Below, piece after piece: positions 17,753 through 25,202 of a DNA stretch of 64,000 nt. Numbering within the stretch: position 1 is the first letter of the stretch; each line of letters opens with the position of its first letter. Under the pieces are notes generated by a model that saw nothing but the letters and a program-made list of their open reading frames with translations, was not told the origin of the DNA and searched no databases. Source of the stretch: Cupriavidus sp. (GTDB taxonomy: Bacteria > Pseudomonadota > Gammaproteobacteria > Burkholderiales > Burkholderiaceae); the NCBI GenBank assembly GCA_031180665.1, contig JAPSLP010000002.1:124001-188000 (forward strand), written 5' to 3'. Made by a program: the position numbers and the translations under genes.

Positions 17753-18076
17753 CTAGGACTTGTCAGCTTCCGCCTTGCGCGCTGCAAGACGCTCCCGAGC
17801 CGCCTGTACACGGGTCTTGACCGCGGGCACCGTGGGTGTGAAGGACCCTTCCTGTGCCAGACCGGCTGCCGCCCCCTTCGGCACGATGGCCAGTTCGTAC
17901 CCAAGGCGATCCAGCACAGCGAGCAAAGTCGTGACTTTATAGTCACCTTCACCGCTCAGCATGGAGGTGACAGTGCGACGCGACAGACCGGTCCGCGCGC
18001 CCAGTTCGCTCTGCGTCAGCGAAAGCGCCTTCATACGATTGCGAAGCAGCGCGGCGATGTCAGGCAATGATCGCAT
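17753..18076 (-). CDS. hipB: HipB-like antitoxin, HTH repressor
   Basis: 107 residues. Cro/C1-type helix-turn-helix at about 10-65 (LTQSELGARTGLSRRTVTSM), followed by a strand region (RLGYELAIVPKG) and a basic tail (ARERLAARKAEADKS). It should bind and neutralise HipA and repress its own promoter; the operators are visible directly upstream. First gene of the pair, 5' UTR short. Confidence 0.92.
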   Translation of the reverse strand: MRSLPDIAALLRNRMKALSLTQSELGARTGLSRRTVTSMLSGEGDYKVTTLLAVLDRLGYELAIVPKGAAAGLAQEGSFTPTVPAVKTRVQAARERLAARKAEADKS

Positions 18077-18087
18077 GGTACTAAACT

Positions 18088-18111
18088 AGTATATTTTCGA
18101 AAAATCATACT
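18088..18111. promoter_or_regulatory. Proximal hipBA operator
   Basis: Inverted repeat AGTAT (18088-18092) and ATACT (18107-18111) around the palindrome TTTTCGAAAA (18094-18103). It overlaps the -10 hexamer and expected start point of the hipBA promoter and shares the ATATTTTCG core with the larger distal palindrome. Confidence 0.65.
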
Positions 18112-18132
18112 TTATTGCTCAGCGGGTGTCAA
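18104..18132 (-). promoter_or_regulatory. hipBA promoter
   Basis: On the minus strand TTGACA (18132-18127) and TATGAT (18109-18104) are separated by exactly 17 bp, a near-perfect housekeeping promoter aimed at hipB, whose ATG is at 18076. A copy of the operator half site TACTTTATTGCTCA (plus strand 18108-18121) fills most of the spacer, so repressor binding would block RNA polymerase. Confidence 0.85.
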
Positions 18133-18136
18133 AAAA

Positions 18137-18185
18137 ATGAGCAGCAAAGTAGGATATTTTCGGACTATCCTACTTTACTGCTCAT
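18137..18185. promoter_or_regulatory. Distal hipBA operator, 20-bp inverted repeat
   Basis: ATGAGCAGCAAAGTAGGATA (18137-18156) and its inverted partner (18166-18185) match at 19 of 20 positions across a 9-bp spacer. It lies just upstream of the -35 hexamer. The inner part contains GGATA and TATCC, the words of the E. coli HipB operator, but in the opposite arrangement. Very A/T-rich relative to the window. Nothing else is seen between here and 18272. Confidence 0.75.
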
Positions 18186-18272
18186 CCTGACGGGCGTTTC
18201 TCGATCCATTGCGCATCGCTGGCCTGGCGGCAGAAGCGTGCCGCCAGGCCTGGCTGTACCAAGGGCACGGCC

Positions 18273-18605
18273 TCACCCCCCGATATGCGGCCGATCCGAC
18301 TGCATCCGGTCGCCCTGTTCGTCCTGCGGCGATACCTGCTCGTTCATCACCTCGTTCGGCGTGACGCCGGGCTTTTCACTGGATTTTTCGCCGGGCTTCC
18401 CGCCCTGCTGCTGGCCCTGCTGACCTGGCTTGCCCTGTCTTGCCTGCGTGGCGCTATCGGCCGGGCTGCTTTCGGACGGCAGCGTATCGGCTTCGGCGGC
18501 CGGGTTCTGCCCGCGTTCCTGCGACAGCGAACCTTTTTCCGGCTTGAGCGACTCCACGGACTGCGACGCCACGGGGTTCGGAATCCCTGAAGATTTGTCT
18601 TTCAT
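18273..18605 (-). CDS. Small hydrophilic, probably disordered protein
   Basis: 110 residues rich in Gln, Glu, Ser, Pro and Gly with no hydrophobic core (ESLKPEKGSLSQERGQ, GKPGQQGQQQGGKPGEK). Start ATG 18605 has GGAG six bases upstream; an ATG at 18611 is too close to that site. Similar small polar proteins are common hypotheticals in Burkholderiales. It lies downstream of the Bug gene on the same strand, 116 bp away. No function assigned. Confidence 0.6.
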   Translation of the reverse strand: MKDKSSGIPNPVASQSVESLKPEKGSLSQERGQNPAAEADTLPSESSPADSATQARQGKPGQQGQQQGGKPGEKSSEKPGVTPNEVMNEQVSPQDEQGDRMQSDRPHIGG

Positions 18606-18721
18606 GCGCATCTCCGTTTGCAATGGGTGGCAGGTCGGGCGCTGCGGCATGCCGCAGTAGCGCGGCGCCGCAGCCTCTCCCATTGCCGACGCAAGACACA
18701 TACCCGCCCGGCCGCGTGGCT

Positions 18722-19744
18722 TCAGTCCACCGTCACCCCATTGGCCCGGATGATCTCGCCCCATACCTTGATGTCCTCGCGGATGGTCGCCGCGAACGCC
18801 TCGCTGCTCTTGGCCGGGGGATTGGCCATGTTCATCAGCGCAAAGCGCTCGCGGATCTGCGGCTCGCCCAGCATGCCGTTGATCTCGGCATTGAGCCGCT
18901 TGACGATCGGCGCCGGCGTGCCGGCGGGCACGAACAGGCCGTACCAGCTGTTGGTGTCGAACGGATAGCCCTGTTCGCGCATGGTCGGCACCTCGGGCGA
19001 TACCGAGCCGCGACGGCTGCCGCTGATCGCCAGCGCGCGGATCTTGCCGGAGCGGATCAGCGGCAGCGACGACGAGGTATCGACGAAGGCCACCTTGATC
19101 ATGCCGCCCTGCAGATCGTTCAGCACCTGTCCCACCGCCTTGTACGGGACATGGCGCATGCGCAGTCCGGCCTGCATCTTCAGCGCCTCCATGGTCAGGT
19201 GCCCGCCCGAGCCGATGCCCCAGGAGCCGTAGTCGTAGGCATCGGGCCTGGCCTTCACCGCGGCGACGAACTCGCGCAGGTTGCGGGCCGGAAAATCCGG
19301 CGTGACCACAAGAAAGTTGCCGCCCTCCCCCACCTGCGCCACCGGCGCCAGATCGCGCAGCGCGTCGTACGGCAGCTTGGGCTGCAATGTATGGTTGATG
19401 ACGATCGACGCGGCATAGGTGAACAGCAGCGTATAGCCATCGGGCGCGGCCTTGGCCACGGCGTCGACGCCGATGATGCCGGTCGCGCCGGGCTTGTTGT
19501 CCACCACCACGGTCTGGCCCAGCCGCTTGCCCAGCCGTTCGGCGAGCACCCGCGCGAACAGGTCGGTGCCGCTGCCGGCAGAGGAGGCCACCACCAGCCG
19601 GATCGGCCGCGACGGCCACGTATCGCTGGCCCATGCCGGCCCCGCGGCGAGCGGGGCGGCAACCAGCGCCATCAGCGCCAGCAGCGTTTGCCGCCGGTTA
19701 CCTTGTCGCGCCGTCGCGTCCGCGATCTTTGTGTCGAACGACAT
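18722..19744 (-). CDS. Bug-family periplasmic solute-binding protein (TctC-like)
   Basis: 340 residues with a signal peptide (RRQTLLALMALVAAPLAAG ending at AWA) and the Bug signature: WPSRPIRLVVASSAGSGTD, VVVDNKPGATG, DGYTLLF, and HVPYKAVGQVLNDLQGG. These extracytoplasmic receptors bind carboxylates or aromatic acids; many are orphans without their own TctA/TctB membrane proteins, as here. Start ATG 19744 has AGGAGGAA upstream. It follows the alkylsulfatase-like gene by 13 bp, so the two are one transcription unit and may handle the same compound. Confidence 0.93.
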   Translation of the reverse strand: MSFDTKIADATARQGNRRQTLLALMALVAAPLAAGPAWASDTWPSRPIRLVVASSAGSGTDLFARVLAERLGKRLGQTVVVDNKPGATGIIGVDAVAKAAPDGYTLLFTYAASIVINHTLQPKLPYDALRDLAPVAQVGEGGNFLVVTPDFPARNLREFVAAVKARPDAYDYGSWGIGSGGHLTMEALKMQAGLRMRHVPYKAVGQVLNDLQGGMIKVAFVDTSSSLPLIRSGKIRALAISGSRRGSVSPEVPTMREQGYPFDTNSWYGLFVPAGTPAPIVKRLNAEINGMLGEPQIRERFALMNMANPPAKSSEAFAATIREDIKVWGEIIRANGVTVD

Positions 19745-19757
19745 CGTCGGGTTCCTC

Positions 19758-21044
19758 CTATCGTTGGCTGAACGGGTGACGCTCACCGCGTTCGATGCTG
19801 TCGGCGCAGGCCATATAGAGGCTGCGCGATACATAGCTGGCGACCTGGCGCGACCGCTGGCGCAACCACCCGGCCTTCAATTCGCGCGCTTGCCGCAGCG
19901 TCGGCGCGTCGCCCGGCGCGCCGGCGAGCACGTCGATCACGTGCAAGGCGAGCTGAATCTCGCCTTTGTCGGCGAGTGCCTGCGCATGGCGGATCAGTGC
20001 CTGGTGATCGCTGACCGCCTCCGCGATCTGCGCGGCGGCCTGCTCCGGCGGGGCGGGATGCAGCGAGGTCGCGTTGCGGTCCCACCAGCCGTTTTCCGCG
20101 CGGTAGATATCGCGCGCGATATAGCTGGGATCGCCGTAGCTGGGCCGCATCCATGGCTTGCCGAACAGCGCCTCGGGATAGCGCAGCGCGGCCAGCATCT
20201 CGCGCTCGTCCATGCCTTGATTGATCAGCCGGATCACCTCGTCGTGCAGCCAGTGCAGCGCGCCTGCGGTGTGGCGCAGCACCTGGACCGCCTGCGCGCC
20301 GCACAGGTCGGCGCCGAACTCGCGCACCACGCGCTCCGGCTCCAGCGCGGCAAGGTTCTCCAGCGTGCGCGCCCAGCGCGGGGCGTCGCGCAGCGTGCGC
20401 AGCGGCGTGCCGATGTTCGGGATCGAATCGATCACGGCCGGACCGCCGTACAGGATGCGCGATTCGGGCAGCCAGACCGCAACCGCGTCGTCGGTTTCCG
20501 ACGGCGCCCACAGCAGCTCGGCGCGGCGGGGGCCGGTGCCGACGGTGAGGCCCTGCGCGAAGGTCTCGGTCGGGGGGTGTTGGCTCAGCTTGCCTGCCAG
20601 GCGTCCGCGCGGCTGGCGGAACTGCACCTCGGCCAGCGCTTCCTGCAGCGGCATGGTGGCGCGGTAGCGGGCCTGGCGCGGCAGCACATTGGCGTGGGCG
20701 ATCACGCGCGGCGCAGGGTCGCCGCGTTCGGCGCAATGCGCAAGCCACAGCGGCAACCCGCTGTTGTAGCCGAGATGGCCGTGGCTGAAGACGATGGCCG
20801 CCAGCGGCAACGAGGTGACGCTGCGCAGCGCGTCGATCATCCCGCGCGTGATGGCGCCGCCGGGGCCGGCATCGACCAGCAGCAGCGCATCGCCATGGGC
20901 GGCACCGGCCTGCGTGGCGGTCTGCGTGGCAATCTGCGCGACGAAGGACTGGCCTTGGCCGTGCAGCTTCCAGACGCCCGGGGCGACGGTCTCGACCCCG
21001 TCGCCGGTGGCCAGCGCGGCGGGGCGCGCTTCGAATTCCTGCAT
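19758..21044 (-). CDS. Alkylsulfatase-like MBL-fold protein with degenerate metal site
   Basis: 428 residues. The layout is that of Bds1/SdsA1-type alkylsulfatases: an MBL domain (1-250) followed by the dimerisation domain (about 260-390; PEALFGKPWMRPSYGDPSY, GWWDRNATSLHP). But the metal motif HxHxDH reads HGHLGY (H88, H90, then G92 and Y93), and the GHGPP-like ligand segment reads REFGADLCGA with no His. No signal peptide, unlike secreted alkylsulfatases. It is therefore either a non-canonical hydrolase or a binding/structural protein. Operon with the Bug receptor downstream; a TetR gene lies 91 bp upstream on the same strand. Confidence 0.8.
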   Translation of the reverse strand: MQEFEARPAALATGDGVETVAPGVWKLHGQGQSFVAQIATQTATQAGAAHGDALLLVDAGPGGAITRGMIDALRSVTSLPLAAIVFSHGHLGYNSGLPLWLAHCAERGDPAPRVIAHANVLPRQARYRATMPLQEALAEVQFRQPRGRLAGKLSQHPPTETFAQGLTVGTGPRRAELLWAPSETDDAVAVWLPESRILYGGPAVIDSIPNIGTPLRTLRDAPRWARTLENLAALEPERVVREFGADLCGAQAVQVLRHTAGALHWLHDEVIRLINQGMDEREMLAALRYPEALFGKPWMRPSYGDPSYIARDIYRAENGWWDRNATSLHPAPPEQAAAQIAEAVSDHQALIRHAQALADKGEIQLALHVIDVLAGAPGDAPTLRQARELKAGWLRQRSRQVASYVSRSLYMACADSIERGERHPFSQR

Positions 21045-21135
21045 GCAACGACTCCTGTGACAGAACGAAGGACGAGCGCCGCCCCCGCTCCACCGGGGAG
21101 CGTCATCGTGGGCAACGCCAGGGAAAGAGAGCCGG

Positions 21136-21861
21136 CTAGCGCCGGCCGACGCGCGAACTGACCGGCGCGCTCAGGCTGGCCGCGCAGCAGTCGATCAACT
21201 CGGCCAGCGGCGGCTCGCCGCCGCGGCGGCCCTGATCGCGATACCAGTGCGCCAGCGAATACACCACGGTGTCGTTGAACCAGGTGAGCCGCAGGTTCAT
21301 GACCTCGCGCGGCACCTGCGGACAGAGCGCGAACACCAGCTTGCGCACGCGCACCAGCGCCGAGACGGCGTCGCGTTCGACCAGCCCCTTCTTCAGCAGG
21401 TTGGGACTGAAGGTGGTCTGCGCCAGCACCTGCAGATAGTGACGGCCCCAGTCGGTATCGCGCACCGCATCGGCCAGCGGCAGGATGGTGGACTCGACCA
21501 CCGCGTGCAGATCGGTGTCGCGGCCCTCGGCGACCAGCCGGTCCAGATAGCGATGGCGAATCACGTTGATCTGGTGCAACCGCCGGTTCAGCAGATGGCT
21601 GACCAGCGCCTCCCGCGTGCCGAAGTGGTAGTGCAGCGCCGAACGGTTGCGCTGGCCGCTCTCGAGCACGATCTGCCGCAGCGGCACCTGCTCGACACCG
21701 TGCTCGGCGAACAGGCGCTCGGCGATCTCCAGCATCCTGGCCGCGGTGCCGGGCACCCCGGCGTCGTCCTCGGCAGCCGGCGCGGCCACCTTGCGCCTTC
21801 CCGCCGTCTCGGTGTCCTCGCCGATCACCGAGCGAATCTGTTTGAGCTTCATGCGTGCCAT
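21136..21861 (-). CDS. TetR-family transcriptional regulator
   Basis: 241 residues. N-terminal helix-turn-helix (about 50-95; AERLFAEHGVEQVPLRQI, RSALHYHFGTREALVSHLL) and a C-terminal ligand domain typical of TetR proteins with an all-helical, variable core. A 45-residue basic leader precedes the HTH. Start ATG 21861 is chosen with GGGA nearby; ATG 21852 is equally possible. Placed between the alkylsulfatase-like operon and the divergent porin operon, it could control either or both; two palindromes near the porin start are candidate sites. Confidence 0.88.
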   Translation of the reverse strand: MARMKLKQIRSVIGEDTETAGRRKVAAPAAEDDAGVPGTAARMLEIAERLFAEHGVEQVPLRQIVLESGQRNRSALHYHFGTREALVSHLLNRRLHQINVIRHRYLDRLVAEGRDTDLHAVVESTILPLADAVRDTDWGRHYLQVLAQTTFSPNLLKKGLVERDAVSALVRVRKLVFALCPQVPREVMNLRLTWFNDTVVYSLAHWYRDQGRRGGEPPLAELIDCCAASLSAPVSSRVGRR

Positions 21862-22033
21862 CCGCAATGTCCCTGCGACCGTCGCAGGATCGCTGTCAGC
21901 ATAGTCGCGTCGCGTCGTTCTAATACTAGGGATTAACCCGAGAAACCGGGCACCTTCCTCGCGGCAACGCCGCCTCGGGGTAATCCCCAGATTTTCGAAT
22001 CGAAATGCGGCGCTATGGTGTTCCGGACCCGCG

Positions 22034-22048
22034 TAATACAGCGTATTA
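22034..22048. promoter_or_regulatory. Palindrome TAATAC-N3-GTATTA upstream of the porin gene
   Basis: Perfect 6-bp arms with a 3-bp spacer in the 232-bp region between tetR and the porin. Size and symmetry suit a TetR-type dimer. Upstream in the same region are shorter inverted repeats, GGGG-TAAT-CCCC near 21977 and CCCG/CGGG near 21940. Confidence 0.55.
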
Positions 22049-22051
22049 AAA

Positions 22052-22065
22052 CGTGACGGGTCACG
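22052..22065. promoter_or_regulatory. Palindrome CGTGAC-GG-GTCACG upstream of the porin gene
   Basis: Perfect 14-bp palindrome only 28 bp before the porin ATG and 3 bp after the TAATAC palindrome. Position near the expected transcription start suggests a repressor operator; it could also fold as a short mRNA hairpin. Confidence 0.55.
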
Positions 22066-22093
22066 AAGAACACCGCAAGACGGAGGAGACAGC

Positions 22094-23254
22094 ATGAAGG
22101 GATGGTGGATCACGGCGGCGGCCGCCGGCATGATGGCGCAGGGCGCGCATGCGCAATCGTCGGTGACCTTGTATGGCGTGGTCACCGCCAGCCTGCAGTA
22201 CGTCAACAACTCGCAGAACGTCAGCGGCGGCGTGCTGGCGCCGGGCAGCGGCTCGCGCACCATGCTCAATTCGTCGGGCATCGCGCAGTCGCGCTTCGGC
22301 CTGCGCGGCACCGAGGAGCTCGGTGGCGGCGTGCAGGCGCTGTTCGTGCTGGAGAACCAGTTCAACACCGACAACGGGCAGATGGGCCAGAACGCGATCT
22401 TCGGCCGGCAGGCCTTCGTCGGCCTGAAGAACGAGCTGGGCCGCATCACCTTCGGCCGGCAGTACACCTCGTCGTTCCTGGCGCTGGGCAGCTTTACGCC
22501 GGTGGCGTACGCCCCCGAGTTCGAGCCGGTGGTCGGCATGGCCGGGCCGAACTTCCGCGAAAACAACATGGTGCAGTACCACGGCAAGTTCGGGCCCTTG
22601 TCGCTGCATACGCACTGGTCGTTCGGCGAGCGCACCGGAAGCCTCGCGGCCGGCTCGGCCTACGGCATCGGCGTGTCGTACTACACCAACGGCTTCGGCG
22701 TGGCCGCCGCCTACGACGAGGTCAAGACGCTCAATGCCGCGCAGGTCTCCGGCGCCTCGTCCTCGGGCGACTACGGCCGCGACATGCGCGCCTTCCTGGC
22801 CGGCAGCTACGAGGTCGGGGCGTTCAAGTTCGTCGCCGGCTATCGCTGGGGCAATTCGGTGGCGCCCGGCGAGGGCACGCCGACGCTGCTGCCGCACCGC
22901 GACGACATGTACTGGGCCGGGGTGCACTGGCAGACCACGCCGGCGCTGCGCCTGAGCCTGGCCTACTACTACGACGACATCAAGCGCGCCGATATCGGCG
23001 GCAGCGCAAACCCGGTCAACCCGGCCAATCCGCAGCAGTACCTGGCGCTGGCCGACTATCGGCTGACCAAGCGCACCGATGTGTTTGCCGGCGTGATGTA
23101 CGCACGCAATGCCTCGTTGAACTGGGACAACATCGGCTATCTGCCCAACGGCCAATCGGTCGGCTACGCGCCGGCCACCTCGCAGGTCTATTACAAGCGG
23201 CCCGACGCCAAGGGACAACTCGGCGTCTCGCTAGGTATCCGCACCATCTTCTAG
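22094..23254 (+). CDS. Outer-membrane general porin (Gram-negative porin, Burkholderiales type)
   Basis: 386 residues with a signal peptide cleaved at GAHA-QSSVTLYG. The opening QSSVTLYGVVTASLQYV, the segment SRFGLRGTEELGGG, the alternating amphipathic strands throughout and the terminal Phe (SLGIRTIF) identify a 16-stranded trimeric porin. Start ATG 22094 has CGGAGGAG upstream. It is followed after 8 bp by the DUF1254 gene, so the two are co-transcribed; a specific substrate for that enzyme may enter through this pore. Confidence 0.93.
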   Translation: MKGWWITAAAAGMMAQGAHAQSSVTLYGVVTASLQYVNNSQNVSGGVLAPGSGSRTMLNSSGIAQSRFGLRGTEELGGGVQALFVLENQFNTDNGQMGQNAIFGRQAFVGLKNELGRITFGRQYTSSFLALGSFTPVAYAPEFEPVVGMAGPNFRENNMVQYHGKFGPLSLHTHWSFGERTGSLAAGSAYGIGVSYYTNGFGVAAAYDEVKTLNAAQVSGASSSGDYGRDMRAFLAGSYEVGAFKFVAGYRWGNSVAPGEGTPTLLPHRDDMYWAGVHWQTTPALRLSLAYYYDDIKRADIGGSANPVNPANPQQYLALADYRLTKRTDVFAGVMYARNASLNWDNIGYLPNGQSVGYAPATSQVYYKRPDAKGQLGVSLGIRTIF

Positions 23255-23262
23255 GAGCCACG

Positions 23263-24576
23263 ATGCAAGCCATGGACAACACCACGACCGACCCCGCCCT
23301 CGCCGCGCGCGTGCGCGAGGCGTTTATCTATACCTTTCCGGTGCACGACCTCGCGCAGGTCCGCTGGCAGATCACGCAGAACCCGCAGAACCGCAACCGC
23401 GTTCCGGTCAACGGGCTGCTGCATTACCGCCGGCTGCTGGACCACCGCGCCCGCACCGTCACACAGCCCAACAACGACACGCTGTATTCGCTGTCGTACC
23501 TCGCGCTGCACGACGGCCCGATGCTGCTGCGGCTGCCCGACATGGGCGCGCGCTACTACAGCGTCGCACTGCTGGACATCTTCACCAACAACTTCGCCTG
23601 CCTCGGCAATCGCACCACCGGCACCCAGGCGGCCGAATTCCTGCTGACCGGACCGGACTGGTCAGGCGACGCGCCGGCCGGCGCGCAGCGGATCCGTTGT
23701 CCCAGCAACGATGTCTGGCTGCTGGGGCGGCTGCTGGTCGATGGCGAGCACGACCTGCCGGCCGTGCATGCGTTGCAGGATGCGATCCGCCTCGAGCCGG
23801 TGGGACGGCCGGACGCCGCCAACAGCGGCCTGCTGCAGACGGTGCCCGACGAGGCAGATCCGGCCCGCTACCTCGATCTGGTCAATGAAGTCCTGGGCCG
23901 CAATCCGGTGCCTGAAGATGAGCGTGAGCTGGTGGCGTGCTTTGCCGAAGTCGGCATCCGCCCCGGGCATCGCGATGCCTACGCGGATCTGGCGATGCCG
24001 GTGCAGCAGGCCTGGCGCGCGATGCTGCCGGCGCTGCGCAAGGAACTGGCGCGCACGCCGGGCTTCGGCAATGGCAGCGAGTCGGGTCCGTGGCAATCGG
24101 GGCCGGACCATCTGGGCAATTTCGGCAAGGACTACACCTACCGCGCGCACGTGTCGCTGATCGGCCTGGGTGCGCTGGAGCGCGCCGAGGCGATCTACGC
24201 CACCTGCGTCAACGATGCCGCCGGCCAACGGCTGGACGGTGCACGCGCCTATCGGCTGCATATCCCGGCGGCGATGCCGGTCGATGCGTTCTGGTCGCTG
24301 TCGATGTACGAGTTCGCGCCGGACGGCCGGCGCTTCTTCACCGAAAACCCGATCGGACGCTATACCATCGGCGACCGTACACCGGGATTGCAGCTCAACG
24401 CCGATGGCAGCATCGACCTGTGGCTGCAGCATGCGCGCCCGGAGCCGGCGCGCGAGGCCAATTGGCTGCCGGCGCCGGCCGGGCGCTTCTCGCTGACCTT
24501 GCGCTACTACCATCCGCGCGAGGCGCTGCTGTCGCGGCGCTTCCAGCAGCCGGCGCCGGAGCCGATCGAGACCTAG
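23263..24576 (+). CDS. DUF1254/DUF1214 domain protein
   Basis: 437 residues, no signal peptide. N-terminal DUF1254-like half with FIYTFPVHDLAQVRW and the conserved TQPNNDTLYSLSYLAL, DMGARYYSVALLDIFTNNF and GNRTTGTQ; C-terminal DUF1214-like half with FWSLSMYEF, FFTENPIGRYTIGDRT and ANWLPAPAGRFSLTLRYY. The family is widespread in Proteobacteria next to porins and xenobiotic genes, but its chemistry is not established. Start ATG 23263 has AGGAG at 23253. Its stop overlaps the stop of the convergent GAF gene by 3-4 bp. A second, lipoprotein form lies at 47439-48884. Confidence 0.88.
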   Translation: MQAMDNTTTDPALAARVREAFIYTFPVHDLAQVRWQITQNPQNRNRVPVNGLLHYRRLLDHRARTVTQPNNDTLYSLSYLALHDGPMLLRLPDMGARYYSVALLDIFTNNFACLGNRTTGTQAAEFLLTGPDWSGDAPAGAQRIRCPSNDVWLLGRLLVDGEHDLPAVHALQDAIRLEPVGRPDAANSGLLQTVPDEADPARYLDLVNEVLGRNPVPEDERELVACFAEVGIRPGHRDAYADLAMPVQQAWRAMLPALRKELARTPGFGNGSESGPWQSGPDHLGNFGKDYTYRAHVSLIGLGALERAEAIYATCVNDAAGQRLDGARAYRLHIPAAMPVDAFWSLSMYEFAPDGRRFFTENPIGRYTIGDRTPGLQLNADGSIDLWLQHARPEPAREANWLPAPAGRFSLTLRYYHPREALLSRRFQQPAPEPIET

Positions 24577-25202
24577 CCCGCGGCGCGCGCCAGCACGGCC
24601 TGCCGTGCATGGCATTGCGCCACGGCCGGGGCGGCCAGATCGGCCAGCCGGCGCAGCGTCTGGACCTCATCGGGCTGCCACGCCGACCTCGGGCTGAGGT
24701 AGTTGAACGTGCCGATGCAGCGACCCCGCTCGCCGACCGGTACGTTGACCACTGCCCTCAGCCCGAGCGCGCGGATCGTCGCGACATCGTCGAACACCTC
24801 GGCCAGCGCCGCGTCGCCCTCGCCGACGAAGACCTCGGCGCGCTCGAGCAGCTGGCGCGTCCACGGCGTATCGCCCTTGCGCTTGCTGCCACCGACCGGA
24901 TAGGCGGCGGGATCGCTGGACCATTGGCGCACCACCTGGCGGCTGTCCGGACGCCACAGGTTGATCGTCAGCAGCCCGGGGCCGAGCAGCGCCAGCGTGG
25001 CCTCGCCGACCGCGTCGAAGAGGGCGGCGGTGTGGGCGGTTTGGCCTGGTGCGGTCGTAAGCGCGGTCGTAAGCGCGGTCTCGAGCGCGTTCTCGAGCGC
25101 GTTCTCGAGCGCAGCCGCCTGCCCGCCGGACAAGCGCGGCCGCAGCGCGGCCAACGCCGCCAGCGCGGCACCGTGCGGATTCGCTGTTTCGCTCACGCTC
25201 AC
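24573..25202 (-). CDS. GAF-domain protein with internal repeat
   Basis: 209 residues. The C-terminal two thirds form a GAF domain (TINLWRPDSRQVVRQWSS, AEVFVGEGDAAL, VVNVPVGERGRCIGTFNY), likely a small-molecule or redox sensor, with no output domain. Residues about 30-50 are five ALEN/ALET/ALTT tetrads encoded by a 12-bp repeat and predicted helical. GTG start at 25202 overlaps the stop of the preceding Bug gene as GTGA. Pairing of a solute-binding protein with a lone GAF domain suggests ligand sensing, but this is inference. Confidence 0.8.
   Translation of the reverse strand: MSVSETANPHGAALAALAALRPRLSGGQAAALENALENALETALTTALTTAPGQTAHTAALFDAVGEATLALLGPGLLTINLWRPDSRQVVRQWSSDPAAYPVGGSKRKGDTPWTRQLLERAEVFVGEGDAALAEVFDDVATIRALGLRAVVNVPVGERGRCIGTFNYLSPRSAWQPDEVQTLRRLADLAAPAVAQCHARQAVLARAAG
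25051..25110. repeat. Five 12-bp tandem repeats in the GAF gene
   Basis: Plus-strand units GCGGTCGTAAGC (25051, 25063), GCGGTCTCGAGC (25075), GCGTTCTCGAGC (25087, 25099). They encode five Ala-Leu-x-x tetrads on the minus strand. The order shows two different units joined by a hybrid, as expected from repeated local duplication. Confidence 0.9.

Noticed and set aside
16368-18185. hipBA region considered as part of a prophage or genomic island with att sites
   Set aside because: No integrase, tRNA or flanking direct repeat seen; only A/T-richness hints at transfer.
18115-18423. 102-codon plus-strand frame over the hipBA operators
   Set aside because: Covers the operator palindromes and the disordered-protein gene; no ribosome site and atypical sequence.
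25051-25110. Short regular repeats considered as a CRISPR array
   Set aside because: Units are 12 bp, adjacent without spacers and in frame with a coding sequence.
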